Assembly: GCF_900637305.1 (NCBI RefSeq)
Contig: NZ_LR134365.1
Coordinates: 923,501-987,500, forward strand
From: Cardiobacterium hominis
GTDB taxonomy: Bacteria > Pseudomonadota > Gammaproteobacteria > Cardiobacteriales > Cardiobacteriaceae
Reading direction: 5' to 3'
DNA: 64,000 nt
Part shown: piece after piece, positions 8,911 through 17,961 of the stretch
Position numbering within the stretch: the stretch's first letter is position 1
Layout of the letters: each line of letters starts with the position of its first letter
The notes under the pieces: model-generated
What the model saw: only the letters and a program-made list of their open reading frames with translations
Told to the model about the DNA's origin: nothing
Databases searched by the model: none
Translations under genes and position numbers: made by a program

Positions 8911-9041
8911 ATGCAATAATATAATTTATGATTTTTGTAGATACGATATAACCCAAGTAAGGGTTTCTATGATGTTGGCCATAAATGAACAACCTACATT
9001 TGCTGTTATCCACGACTGTAGTTCCCGCCATTCAGCCCATG

Positions 9042-9067
9042 AAAAACCGCCTTTCGGCGGTTTTTTT
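9042..9067. terminator. Rho-independent terminator
   Basis: Stem CCGCC/GGCGG (9047-9051, 9056-9060) with five A before and seven T after. It can end both the RelA/SpoT gene (+), 130 bases upstream, and the siderophore transporter operon (-). Confidence 0.85.
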
Positions 9068-9080
9068 ACAAGCAACATTT

Positions 9081-9950
9081 TCAGAAATAGAGACACACCC
9101 TTCTCCCGTCGTGGCTTAGCATTTCCACGTCCATGTCGTAGAGCGCGCTGATGTTTGCGCCGCTCAGCACTTCGTTGGTGGTGCCGCTGTGGCGGATGCG
9201 GCCGTGCTGCATGGCGACGACGTGGTCGGCGTAGTGCGCGGCGTAGTTGATGTCGTGCAGGACGACGAGGATGGTTTTGCCGTAGTCGTCCACCGCTTGT
9301 CGCAGGTTCGCCATCAGGTTGCGCGCGTAGTGCATGTCGAGGTTGTTCAGCGGCTCATCGAGCAGGATGTAATCGGTGTCTTGGGCGAAGGTCATCGCGA
9401 CCAGCGCGCGTTGTCGTTGTCCGCCGGAGAGGGCGTCGATGTAGGTATGGCGCAGGTCGGTGAGGTCAAAGTAGGCGAGGGTGCTGTGGATGATGTCGCG
9501 GTCGTGCGCGCGCGGACGGCCGCGATGGTAGGGGAAGCGGGCGAAGGTCAGCAACTCTTCGATGGTGAGGCGGCTCATGAAGCGGGTTTGTTGTTGCAAG
9601 ATGGCGAGTTTGCGCGCAATGGCGCGGCTGTCGCTTGTGGCGATGTCGGGGGTATCGACGCGGATGCTGCCGCTTTGCAACGGGTTCAGGCGGGCGATGA
9701 GCGAGAGCAGGGTGCTTTTGCCCGCGCTGTTGGGGCCGATGATGGACGGGGTGAGGATGCGGTTGGCGGTGAGCGTTTGGAAAACCATGGTCGCGCTGGC
9801 AATGGCGCTGCCGACGAGCAGCATCGCCAGCAGTTTCTGGCCGCGATAGGGCAGGACGAAGCCCCAGTTGCCCTCGGCGCGATAGCAAAGGTAGAAGATG
9901 ATGCCGCCGCAGACGATGGCGGCGAGCGCGAGCAGGCGTTTATGCGGCAT
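9081..9950 (-). CDS. Permease-ATPase fusion of a siderophore ABC transporter
   Basis: The 289-residue reading frame joins two unrelated pieces. Residues 1-~70 are the N-terminus of a FecCD-type permease (RAEGNWGFVLPYRGQKLLAM, then FQTLTANRILTPSIIG). From ~residue 70 it continues directly with GPNSAGKSTLL, the Walker A of an iron-chelate ABC ATPase. The ATPase is then complete: LSGGQRQRA signature, YILLDEPLNNLD Walker B and LHD switch. About 250 permease residues and ~35 residues of the ATPase start are missing. A deletion between the similar TPSIIG and SIIGPN codons explains this. As drawn, the transporter has lost one permease and the ATPase N-terminus, so it is probably not functional. Confidence 0.85.
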   Translation of the reverse strand: MPHKRLLALAAIVCGGIIFYLCYRAEGNWGFVLPYRGQKLLAMLLVGSAIASATMVFQTLTANRILTPSIIGPNSAGKSTLLSLIARLNPLQSGSIRVDTPDIATSDSRAIARKLAILQQQTRFMSRLTIEELLTFARFPYHRGRPRAHDRDIIHSTLAYFDLTDLRHTYIDALSGGQRQRALVAMTFAQDTDYILLDEPLNNLDMHYARNLMANLRQAVDDYGKTILVVLHDINYAAHYADHVVAMQHGRIRHSGTTNEVLSGANISALYDMDVEMLSHDGRRVCLYF

Positions 9951-10898
9951 GGCGCACCGGTTTGAGCAGCAGATAGAAGAAAAGCACCGCGCCGATGATG
10001 CCGAAGACGGTACTCACCGGCACTTCGTAGGGATAGCGGACGAGGCGAGCGATGATGTCGGCGATGAGCAGGAGTAGCGCGCCAAGCCAGGCGACCCAGG
10101 GCAGGCTGCGGCGCAGGTTGTCGCCGCTGAAACGGCGGACGATGTTCGGCATCACCAGCCCCAAAAAGGCGATGCTGCCGACAGTAATCACCACCAGCGC
10201 CGTCATCAGCGACACCGCCGCCATTGCCAGCACCACCAGTTGGCGGTAGGGCAGGCCGAGCGATTTGCTCATCTGCTCGCCCATGCCGATGATGGTGAGG
10301 CGGTCGGCGAACCAGTAGAGCAACGCGGCAATCGCGCCGCCGAGCCAGAGCAACTCATAGCGGCCGCGCAGCACCGCGGAAAAATCGCCGGAAAGCCAGG
10401 TAGTGAGCAGTTGCAGCGCCTCATACTGATAGGCGAAGAAAAAGGGGCGATAGAGGCGATGATGCTGCCGTAAATCAGGCCGACCAGCGGCAACAGCAGC
10501 GGTTCCTGCGGCGGCACGCGGCGGGCGATGGCGAGAAAACCGAGCATGGCGGCAAAGGCACAGCTTGCTGCGACCGCCATATTGGCAAGCAGCGGCCAAT
10601 GCGGCGTGAGCAGGGTAGTGGCGACGATGCCGAGCATCGCCCCTTGTGCGGTGCCGGCGGTATTTGGCTCAACGAAGCGGTTATGCACGGCAAGCTGCAT
10701 GATGAGTCCGGCGACGGAAAGGCTGGCGCCGACCAGCACGATGGCAAGGGTGCGCGGCAGGCGGCTAATCCAAAACAGCGACCAGTCGAGGTTTTTGACG
10801 CCGATGGCGATGCTGACGGCCATTGCGATCAGCAGGGCGAGAACGGCGAGCAGGGGGCGGGTGTAGCGGGGCATATGTAAATATGGCGTGTCATTCAT
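9940..10898 (-). pseudogene. FecCD-type siderophore permease, frameshifted
   Basis: The N-terminal part (start 10898, MNDTPYLHMPRYTRPLL) is a normal permease up to VGLIYGSIIASIAPF. The homologous continuation (FFFAYQYEALQLLTTWLSGD to the stop at 9940) is in another frame. The switch lies near 10440, in a run of A's on the plus strand. One extra base in that run restores a full-length ~318-residue FecCD permease with several membrane helices, ending FYLLLKPVRHAA. The start overlaps the stop of the small gene upstream (ATGA). Either a real inactivation, a slippage site or a sequencing error in the homopolymer is possible. Confidence 0.85.
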
Positions 10899-11098
10899 TC
10901 TTGCCGCTTCTTTTCACGTCTTTTCTGCTCATAAAGATAAAGGGCTACGAGCGGCAGGAAAAATACAGCCATGACGATGTATCGATTCCATTCGACACCC
11001 AAATGGGGGTAAATGTAATCCCAGAAAATCCGGAAAATACAATACGAGAAGAATCCGAATAGCACGCCTCTCCAGAAAGAGCCTTTTTGATTTTCCAT
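10895..11098 (-). CDS. Small two-helix membrane protein
   Basis: This 67-residue protein has two hydrophobic segments (GVLFGFFSYCIFRIFW and YIVMAVFFLPLVALYLY) and a basic tail, EQKRREKKRQE. AGGAGAT before the ATG is a strong ribosome site. Its stop overlaps the permease start, so it belongs to the siderophore transporter operon. I recognise no family; it could be an accessory subunit or an unrelated gene. Confidence 0.65.
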   Translation of the reverse strand: MENQKGSFWRGVLFGFFSYCIFRIFWDYIYPHLGVEWNRYIVMAVFFLPLVALYLYEQKRREKKRQE

Positions 11099-11193
11099 GT
11101 TTATCTCCTGTATGGGGTTATGTATGAAAAAACGCGGTATGCGTTTTTATATGCACGATAGTTGTCAGCGCGTATGTAAACGGGATTTTGCGT

Positions 11194-11230
11194 ATTTACA
11201 TACAAGGTAGCGCTCAAGGTGTATGTAAAT
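11194..11230. repeat. Dispersed palindrome (GAGCGCTC family), copy 2
   Basis: Arms ATTTACATAC and GTATGTAAAT flank a partly degraded centre (GGTAGCGCTCAAGG). A further half-copy, CGTATGTAAACG, lies just upstream at about 11171-11182. It stands between the small membrane gene and the first 190-bp element. Confidence 0.75.
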
Positions 11231-11232
11231 GA

Positions 11233-11422
11233 CTAGGGGCTGTTGACAATTCGGCGAACGAGCCCCTCTCCTTTTGGGAGAGGGGTTGGGGTGAGGGTTG
11301 CGAATGTGAAAAATGCAGACATCTGTTCATAAACAACACCGCCCACCCCTTCCCCGACCCTCCCCCGCTGCGGGCTTCGCCCTGCGGGGGAGGGGGATGT
11401 CTCAATTGTCAACACGCCCTAG
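11233..11422. mobile_element. 190-bp inverted-repeat element (MITE-like), unit 1
   Basis: The unit begins CTAGGGGCTGTTGACAATT and ends AATTGTCAACACGCCCTAG, terminal inverted repeats of 19 bp with two mismatches. It has no coding capacity. The interior carries a G/C hairpin (CCCCTCTCC...GGAGAGGGG) and the core shared with other fragments in the window. It abuts unit 2, sharing the CTAG at 11419-11422. Confidence 0.75.
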
Positions 11423-11608
11423 GGGCTGTTTACAATTCAAATCTCCCTCCCCTGCAGGGCGAAGCCCGCAGCGGGGGAGGGATGGGGAGGGGGTGGACAA
11501 TGCCGCTTACGAGATGAAATTTCGATTTTTCAATCGTTTGCTGCCCTCACCCCAACCCCTCTCCCACAGGGAGAGGGGCTAGTTCGCTGAATTGTAAACA
11601 GCCCCTAG
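11419..11608. mobile_element. 190-bp inverted-repeat element (MITE-like), unit 2
   Basis: The unit is again exactly 190 bp, with perfect 20-bp terminal inverted repeats starting CTAGGGGCTGTTTACAATTC. Its interior is the reverse complement of unit 1 in order (core first, then CCCCAACCCCTCTCCC), so the two units lie head to head in opposite orientation. It separates the binding-protein gene from the rest of the transporter operon. CTAG at every boundary suggests a target-site preference. Confidence 0.8.
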
Positions 11609-11645
11609 AGCGGGCGGTAGTTGCCGCCCCAATCTGCGGCCGCCG

Positions 11646-12533
11646 TTATTTCGCAAAGGCGGTTTTCAGTTCTTCCAGCGAATGGCGCAGGCTGGCCGGG
11701 CCGCCGATGTCGATGTAGATGTGTTTGGTTTGCGGGTAGATGAATTGTCCTTTTTTCCAGGCGGTGGTGCCGTGTACCAACTCGTTGTCCAGCGTTTGCC
11801 GAGCGCTGGCGCCGTCTTCGCCTATGGCGGCGAGGCGGTCAAGCGCGTATATCCAGTCCGGGTTTTCTTGCGCGATGTATTCAAAGGAAACGGGGTCGCC
11901 GTGGCGGCCGCTCATTTTTTCGTTATGCACCAGTTGCAGCCCCAGCTCGCTTTGCAGCCAGCCCGCGCGGGAATCCGGGCCGTAAAGCGCGATTTTCGGG
12001 CCATTGACGAGGAGCGCCAGCACTTTGCCTTTGCCGGCCGCGCGGGTTTTGACTTCGTCGCGCAGCGCGTTCAGTTCGTCGCTGATTTTTTTCGCTTCGG
12101 CTTCTTTGGCAAAGAGCGCGCCCAGGTCGTTGAGGCGGGCAAGGCCTTCCTGGTAGGCGTTTTCTCCGGGGATGCTCAAATCCACCGCCTGCGCGACTTT
12201 TTGTACTTCGTCGAGTTTGCTCGCCGAGCGCGAGGCGACGATGATGAGGTCGGGTTTTACGGCATTCAGTGCTTCCAAATCCGGCTCAAACAGTGTGCCA
12301 ACTTCTTTGGCGTTTGGCGTGGCGAAGTCGGCGGCGAATTTTTCGCCGGGGATGCCGACGATTTTCTCGCCCAGTCCCAGCGCAATCAGGGTGTCGAGCG
12401 CGCCGATGTCGTAGACGGCGATGCGCTCCGGCGTCTTGGCGATTTCGACTTCGCCCTGTGCGGTTTTCAGCGTCGCCGCGTGGCTGTTTGCCAGAAGCAA
12501 GGATGCCGCGACGGCGGCCAGCAGTTTTTTCAT
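11646..12533 (-). CDS. Periplasmic siderophore-binding protein of an ABC transporter
   Basis: The protein has a signal peptide ([19 protein letters not shown]) and the two-lobed class III binding-protein fold of the FatB/VctP/YclQ type. [20 protein letters not shown] and [20 protein letters not shown] are the ligand-lobe strands. It should hand an iron-siderophore to the permeases encoded downstream. Two ATGs are adjacent (12536 and 12533); the second is better spaced from GGAG. The gene looks intact although the transporter subunits downstream are broken. Confidence 0.88.
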   Translation of the reverse strand: MKKLLAAVAASLLLANSHAATLKTAQGEVEIAKTPERIAVYDIGALDTLIALGLGEKIVGIPGEKFAADFATPNAKEVGTLFEPDLEALNAVKPDLIIVASRSASKLDEVQKVAQAVDLSIPGENAYQEGLARLNDLGALFAKEAEAKKISDELNALRDEVKTRAAGKGKVLALLVNGPKIALYGPDSRAGWLQSELGLQLVHNEKMSGRHGDPVSFEYIAQENPDWIYALDRLAAIGEDGASARQTLDNELVHGTTAWKKGQFIYPQTKHIYIDIGGPASLRHSLEELKTAFAK

Positions 12534-12649
12534 CATGGGCTCTCCGGTGGGTTGGTAAGGGGGATGCGAATCTAAACTCAAGCGGTGCGGATTACAAGCG
12601 CGTGCGTCTGCAGAGCGCGCAACAGCGCACAGGGAGTGGCGCAGATTGT

Positions 12650-12655
12650 TATAAT
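12650..12655 (+). promoter_or_regulatory. Candidate -10 box for purF
   Basis: TATAAT stands 31 bases before the purF ATG in TGTTATAATCC. A matching -35 is weak. No PurR palindrome was recognised. Confidence 0.45.
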
Positions 12656-12685
12656 CCGCGCATCATTTCACCGGGAACAAAAGTT

Positions 12686-14191
12686 ATGTGCGGCATAGTG
12701 GGTATCGTTGGAAAATCTTATGTAAACCAGGCACTTTATGATGCGCTGACGGTTTTGCAGCATCGCGGGCAGGATGCCGCCGGGATCGCAACCTGCGACG
12801 GGGACGGTCGTTTTTTTCTGCACAAGGACAACGGCCTCGTGCGCGATGTTTTCAGCGAGCGCGAGATGCAGCGGCTCGTCGGCGATTATGGCATCGGCCA
12901 TGTGCGCTACCCGACCGCGGGCACGTCCAGCGCGGCCGAGGCGCAGCCGCTTTATGTGAACTCGCCCTACGGCATCGCGCTCGCGCACAACGGCAATCTC
13001 ACCAATACCGATGAGCTTATCCGCGCCATTTATGCCAGCGATTTGCGCCATATCAACACGCATTCGGATTCGGAGGCGTTGCTCAATGTTTTCGCGCATG
13101 AGATTCAGCGGCAGCAGCAGTTGCGGCCGACGCCGGAAGTTATCTTCAACGCCGTCGCCGCTACCCACCGCCGGGTGCGCGGCGCGTATGCGGTGGTGGC
13201 GATGATTAGCGGCTATGGTCTCGTTGCCTTCCGCGATCCGTTTGCCATCCGTCCCATTATTTATGGCGAGCGCGAGGCGGAGGACGGCGGCACGGAGTAC
13301 ATGATTGCCAGTGAATCGGTGGCGCTGGAGTCGCAGGGTTTTCGCGTCGTGCGCGATTTGGAGCCGGGCGAGGCGCTCATTATTACCGCAGACGGCGCGG
13401 TGCATCATCAGCAGTGCGCCGCGCAGCCGCAGCGGGTGCCGTGCATTTTCGAGTATGTGTATTTTGCCCGCCCGGATTCGACCATCGACGGCATCAATGT
13501 TTACAAAGCCCGCCTGCGCATGGGCGAGAAGCTCGCCGAGCGCATTTTGCGCGACTGGCCGACGCATGATATTGACGTCGTCATCCCCATCCCGGACACC
13601 AGCCGCAGTTCGGCGATTGAGCTGGCGGCGCGGCTTGGCGTGAAATACCGCGAGGGTTTCGTGAAGAACCGCTATATCGGCCGCACCTTCATCATGCCGG
13701 GGCAGAAGCTGCGCAAGAAGTCGGTGCGGCAGAAGTTGAACGCGATGACGCTGGAATTTCGCAACAAAAACGTGCTGCTGGTGGATGACTCCATCGTGCG
13801 CGGCACCACCAGCGAGCAGATTATCCAGATGGCGCGCGATGCAGGCGCGAAGAAAGTCTATTTCGCCAGCGCCGCGCCGCCGGTGCGCTTCCCGAACGTT
13901 TACGGCATCGACATGCCGACGCACGACGAGCTCATCGCCTACCGCCGCGAAGAAGCAGACGTCGCCGCCGCGATTGGCGCCGACCGCGTGATTTATCAAA
14001 CTCTGCCCGACCTCATCGACGCCTGCGCCGGCAGCAAACACAGCCTGCCCGAAGCCTTTGACTGCTCGGTATTTAACGGCTGCTACATCACCGGCGACAT
14101 TGACGACGCCTACCTCGCCCGCCTGAAACACCAGCACCGCGACGCCAAAGTCTCGCGCAAAACGCCGATGGACGAGGCGCAGGGGGGATGA
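12686..14191 (+). CDS. purF: Amidophosphoribosyltransferase
   Basis: This 501-residue enzyme makes phosphoribosylamine from PRPP and glutamine, the first step of purine synthesis. After Met removal Cys2 (MCGIVGIVG) is the glutaminase nucleophile. [10 protein letters not shown] and the PRPP loop [14 protein letters not shown] are present. The ATG giving MCGI is the only start that exposes the catalytic cysteine, so longer upstream frames are wrong. The commonly adjacent cvpA is not upstream here; the divergent neighbour is the siderophore-binding protein. Confidence 0.96.
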   Translation: MCGIVGIVGKSYVNQALYDALTVLQHRGQDAAGIATCDGDGRFFLHKDNGLVRDVFSEREMQRLVGDYGIGHVRYPTAGTSSAAEAQPLYVNSPYGIALAHNGNLTNTDELIRAIYASDLRHINTHSDSEALLNVFAHEIQRQQQLRPTPEVIFNAVAATHRRVRGAYAVVAMISGYGLVAFRDPFAIRPIIYGEREAEDGGTEYMIASESVALESQGFRVVRDLEPGEALIITADGAVHHQQCAAQPQRVPCIFEYVYFARPDSTIDGINVYKARLRMGEKLAERILRDWPTHDIDVVIPIPDTSRSSAIELAARLGVKYREGFVKNRYIGRTFIMPGQKLRKKSVRQKLNAMTLEFRNKNVLLVDDSIVRGTTSEQIIQMARDAGAKKVYFASAAPPVRFPNVYGIDMPTHDELIAYRREEADVAAAIGADRVIYQTLPDLIDACAGSKHSLPEAFDCSVFNGCYITGDIDDAYLARLKHQHRDAKVSRKTPMDEAQGG

Positions 14192-14237
14192 CCCCGGGCG
14201 CGCGTTTACCATCTAACGATTTCTCCTGCCGCTTGCA

Positions 14238-14272
14238 TTTACATACAGCCGAGCGCTCGAGGTGTATGTAAA
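14238..14272. repeat. Dispersed palindrome (GAGCGCTC family), copy 3
   Basis: TTTACATACA and TGTATGTAAA arms surround CCGAGCGCTCGAGG. It lies about 46 bases after the purF stop. Confidence 0.8.
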
Positions 14273-14354
14273 CAGCTTCATGGCAGGCGCCGCTGCGAAA
14301 GCCGCTTGAATGGCGCGGCGGCAGAACCCCATCCAAAATCACAAAGGAAAACCC

Positions 14355-16067
14355 ATGACAACAAACCACCCCGCTATCGCCGAACTCGCCGCCATCGTCG
14401 GCCGCCGCCACCTGCTCACCAAACCGGCGAAAACCGCGCCGTACCGCAAAGGCTTCCGCTACGGCGAAGGCGACGTCCTCGCCGTCGTCCAGCCTGGCAG
14501 TCTCTACGAACTGTGGCAGACCGCGCAAACCTGCGTCGCGCACGACCTCATCATCATCATGCAGGCGAGCAACACCGGCCTCACTGGCGGCTCCGTTCCC
14601 TACGGCGACTACGACCGCCCCGTCGTCCTCATCAGCGCCCGCCGCTTAAAAGGCATCCGCCTCATCGAAGACGGCGCGCAAGCCATCGCCCTGCCCGGCG
14701 CCACCCTCTACGAACTCGAAGACGAACTGACCGCCATCGGCCGCGAACCGCACAGCGTCATCGGCTCCAGCTGCATTGGCGCCTCCATCATCGGCGGCAT
14801 CTGCAACAACTCCGGCGGCGCGCTCATCCACCGCGGCCCCGCCTACACCGAAATGGCGCTCTACGCCCGCGTCAACGAACAAGGCGAACTCGAACTCATC
14901 AACCACCTCGGCATCAACCTCGGCCAGCATCCGGAAAGCCTGCTGAACCGCCTGGAGCGCGGCGACTACACAGACGCCGACATCGCCCCCGCCAGCGGCC
15001 AAACCTCCGACCACGAATACCAGGACCGCGTGCGCGACATCGACGCCGACACCCCCTCGCGTTACAACAACGACGCGCGCCGCCTTTTTGAGGCCTCCGG
15101 CTCGGCGGGACGCCTCATCGTCTTCGCAGTGCGCATCGACACCTTCGCCAAACCCGAACGCCAGCAAATCTATTACATCGGCGCGCACGACCCCGACACC
15201 CTGACCGAACTGCGCCGCCACATCCTGAAAAACTTCAAAAACCTGCCCGTCTCCGGCGAATATATGCACCGCGACTGCTACGACATCGCCGAGCGCTACG
15301 GCCGCGACACCTACCTCGTCATCGACCGCCTCGGCAGCAAACACATCCCCGCCTTCTTCCGCTGGAAAAACCGCATCGACCGCCTGGGCGAAAAACTGCG
15401 CCTGAAAAACCTCTCCGACCGCTTGAGCCAATGCGCAACCGACATGCTGCCGACGCACCTGCCGCCATTCATGCAACACATGCGGGAACAATACGAACAC
15501 CACCTCATCCTGAAAATGGCGGACGGCGGCGTGGACGAAGCCGCCAGCTACCTCAAACAATACTTCGATGCCCACCCGCACGACGGTGCCTACTACGCCT
15601 GCAGCGGCAAAGAAGGCGCGCAGGCGACCCTGCACCGCTTCGCCGCCGCCGGCGCCGCCAACCGCTACCACGCCGTCAAAGGCCGCGAAGTCGGCGACCT
15701 CCTGGCGCTGGACATCGCGCTGCGCCGCAATGAACACGACTGGTTCGAGCGCCTGCCCGCCGAAATCGACCAGCACATCGCCGCCAAACTCTACTACGGC
15801 CACTTCTTCTGCCACGTCATGCACCAGGACTACATCCTGAAACCCGGCAGCGACGCGGCGGCGGTCAAACACGCGCTACTCGCCTATCTAGACGGCAAAG
15901 GCGCCGAATACCCGGCAGAGCACAACGTCGGCCACCTCTACCCCGCCAAAGAAGCGCTCGCCAACTTCTACCGCGCACAAGACCCGACCAACAGCTTAAA
16001 CCCCGGCATCGGCAAAACGACGAAAAAGAAACACTGGGCAAAAAGCTGCGGTTGCGGCGGACATTGA
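14355..16067 (+). CDS. dld: Quinone-dependent D-lactate dehydrogenase
   Basis: The 570-residue flavoprotein oxidises D-lactate to pyruvate at the inner membrane and passes electrons to quinone. An FAD-binding PCMH domain spans ~residues 30-240 (IIIMQASNTGLTGGSVPYGD and SSCIGASIIGGICNNSGGAL). The Dld-type membrane-binding and substrate regions follow, with EYPAEHNVGHLY and NPGIGKTTKKKHW near the end. A good AAAGGA site precedes ATG 14355. It ends SCGCGGH. Confidence 0.93.
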   Translation: MTTNHPAIAELAAIVGRRHLLTKPAKTAPYRKGFRYGEGDVLAVVQPGSLYELWQTAQTCVAHDLIIIMQASNTGLTGGSVPYGDYDRPVVLISARRLKGIRLIEDGAQAIALPGATLYELEDELTAIGREPHSVIGSSCIGASIIGGICNNSGGALIHRGPAYTEMALYARVNEQGELELINHLGINLGQHPESLLNRLERGDYTDADIAPASGQTSDHEYQDRVRDIDADTPSRYNNDARRLFEASGSAGRLIVFAVRIDTFAKPERQQIYYIGAHDPDTLTELRRHILKNFKNLPVSGEYMHRDCYDIAERYGRDTYLVIDRLGSKHIPAFFRWKNRIDRLGEKLRLKNLSDRLSQCATDMLPTHLPPFMQHMREQYEHHLILKMADGGVDEAASYLKQYFDAHPHDGAYYACSGKEGAQATLHRFAAAGAANRYHAVKGREVGDLLALDIALRRNEHDWFERLPAEIDQHIAAKLYYGHFFCHVMHQDYILKPGSDAAAVKHALLAYLDGKGAEYPAEHNVGHLYPAKEALANFYRAQDPTNSLNPGIGKTTKKKHWAKSCGCGGH

Positions 16068-16288
16068 GCGGCGTGCGGCGGCGCGCATTTTTCATGCGCG
16101 GGTGTTGTCCCTATTGCGCTTGCTGCATTCCTACAACAATACCTGCGTGCCATTTGCCATTTTTTCCAATCATTACCGTACTTGAATCCCGCCATCGCGC
16201 CGCCATGTATCATTTAAGAGACTTAAGGGCGCTGAATCTGTTAGCATAGCGCCTGTTGTTATTGATAAAAATAGATGCTCAAACCTGG

Positions 16289-16930
16289 ATGAAGAACGTG
16301 GACAGATACCGCTCTTATGACCCCTCGCCGCGATGGATGCAGGCGGGATGGGTGACCTGGCTGATTCTGGTGACGTGCGTGGCGACCGCGCTCGCCACCT
16401 GGTTTGGCAGCAACAGCCTGACCAACTGGTTGCGCTGGTCGTCAGAAGATATTGTCGCCGGACAATGGTGGCGCGCGATTACCCCAGTCTTTTTGCACTT
16501 CAACGTATTCAACGCCATTTTTATTCATGTGCTTTTTAATTGCCTCGGCTGGCTGATGCTTGGCGGGGTTATTGAATCGCACGAAGGCTCGCGCCATTTA
16601 CTCTTACTCTTTTTGCTTTCGGCATTGGTGAGCAATACCGTCGGCGGCTATTTTTATGGCAGTTATTTCGGCGGCATTTCCGGCGTGTGTTTTGCGCTGA
16701 TTGGCTATGTCTGGCTGCGCGGTTTTGATGAGCCGGAATATCACCGCGTCATTCCGCCCTCATTGTTTTATGCCAGCCTGATTTATATGTTCGCCGGATT
16801 TTTCCAAATTATTCACGGCATGGCGGACTGGGTACACGCTTCGGGACTGGCGACCGGATTGCTGGCGGCGTCGCTGCTTATGCTGACGAGGCGCCGCTGG
16901 CGCTGGTTGCCGCAGCGCAGTAGCGAATAA
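16289..16930 (+). CDS. GlpG-like rhomboid intramembrane serine protease
   Basis: The protein has about six membrane helices. The catalytic serine motif is GISGVCFALIGYVWLRG, and the catalytic histidine is probably in WVHASGLATGL (GlpG has HVDGL). The family cleaves membrane proteins within the bilayer. The start is uncertain: ATG 16289 is used here, and a TTG at 16256 would add 11 residues. No clear ribosome site separates the two. A terminator follows the stop. Confidence 0.85.
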   Translation: MKNVDRYRSYDPSPRWMQAGWVTWLILVTCVATALATWFGSNSLTNWLRWSSEDIVAGQWWRAITPVFLHFNVFNAIFIHVLFNCLGWLMLGGVIESHEGSRHLLLLFLLSALVSNTVGGYFYGSYFGGISGVCFALIGYVWLRGFDEPEYHRVIPPSLFYASLIYMFAGFFQIIHGMADWVHASGLATGLLAASLLMLTRRRWRWLPQRSSE

Positions 16931-16934
16931 ATGA

Positions 16935-16956
16935 AAAGACCGCCGCGGCGGTCTTT
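16935..16956. terminator. Bidirectional terminator between rhomboid gene and metR
   Basis: A 10-bp stem AAAGACCGCC/GGCGGTCTTT (16935-16944, 16947-16956) separates the convergent genes. The apparent 2-base loop must open to four or more bases. Confidence 0.8.
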
Positions 16957-16972
16957 ATTTTGTGGGCAAGCG

Positions 16973-17854
16973 CTACCGCATCCCTTCGGCGATGCGGATG
17001 AAGCCGTCGATGTAGTCCACTTGCCGTTCGCCGTCGCGCAGGCCGAGGTGGATGTGTTTGTAGATGCCGTTGCCGAGGCGCAGGCAGGCAAGCGGCAAAT
17101 GCGCCGCCTGTTCGCGGATGAGCCAGTGCGGCAAGGCGGTTATGCCACGGTTCGCCGCCACCATTTGCAGGAGGATTTCCGTGGTCTCCAGGGTGCGGTG
17201 CGCGGCGACGCTGCGCTCGGCGGGCAGGAGGAATTGTTGGTAGATGTCGAGGCGCTCGACCGGCACCGGATAGGTAAGCAGGGTTTCGTGGGCAAGGTCT
17301 TCCGGCTGCACGGTGTCTTTCGCCGCCAGCGGGTGGTCGCGCGCGACGACCAGCACTTGTTCGTAGGGGAAGACGGGCAGGTAGTGCAGGCCGGCGGTTT
17401 GTACCGGGTCGGGGGTGATGAGGATATCGACTTCGTAAGCGAGTAGCGCACCCGCGCCTTTGAACTGGAATTGTTGTTTGACGTCCACATCAACCCGCGG
17501 CCACGCCTCCAGGTAGGGCGCGACGATTTTCAGAAGCCATTGGTAGCAGGGGTGGCATTCCATGCCGATGCGTAACAGGCCGCTTTGTCCGCGCGCGTAG
17601 TAGCCGAGTTGTTCTTCGAGGTGGTCAAACTGCGGCAGGATGTTCTGCGCGAAGCGGTGCAGGCGCTCGCCCGCCTGGGTCAGGCGCAGGTTGCGGCCGT
17701 CTTTGTTCCAAAGTGGCGCGCCCAGTTGTTCTTCCAGTTTTTTGATGGTGTGGCTGAGCGCCGATTGCGAGAGGTAGAGGGTTTCGGCGGCTTTGGTGAG
17801 GGTGCCGTGTTCGACCACGGCGCGGATGATGTTCAGGTGATGGCGTTCGAGCAT
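16973..17854 (-). CDS. metR: LysR-family regulator of methionine genes
   Basis: The 293-residue protein has an N-terminal winged helix (TLTKAAETLYLSQSALSHTI) and a LysR effector domain containing IGMECHPCYQWLL, which matches MetR. MetR activates metE with homocysteine as co-activator. The gene is divergent from metE, the standard arrangement, and the 107-bp gap holds a near-consensus MetR site. Confidence 0.93.
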   Translation of the reverse strand: MLERHHLNIIRAVVEHGTLTKAAETLYLSQSALSHTIKKLEEQLGAPLWNKDGRNLRLTQAGERLHRFAQNILPQFDHLEEQLGYYARGQSGLLRIGMECHPCYQWLLKIVAPYLEAWPRVDVDVKQQFQFKGAGALLAYEVDILITPDPVQTAGLHYLPVFPYEQVLVVARDHPLAAKDTVQPEDLAHETLLTYPVPVERLDIYQQFLLPAERSVAAHRTLETTEILLQMVAANRGITALPHWLIREQAAHLPLACLRLGNGIYKHIHLGLRDGERQVDYIDGFIRIAEGMR

Positions 17855-17865
17855 GGCGCTTCCTA

Positions 17866-17878
17866 TGAGCGATTTTCA
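17866..17878. promoter_or_regulatory. Probable MetR-binding site
   Basis: TGAGCGATTTTCA matches the enterobacterial MetR consensus TGAA-N5-TTCA at seven of eight fixed positions. It lies 12 bases upstream of the metR start and 83 bases before metE. A TATAGT at about 17921 could be the metE -10. Confidence 0.6.
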
Positions 17879-17961
17879 TGATTCGATGCAATTTTAGCAT
17901 TTTTCATCATGGGACAAGCCCGCTATAGTGCGCCCTTTCTTTAACCTGTTCAGGAGTAACC

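Noticed and set aside
12668..14212. Long minus-strand frame opposite purF
   Set aside because: Antisense shadow of purF; no motif and no ribosome site.
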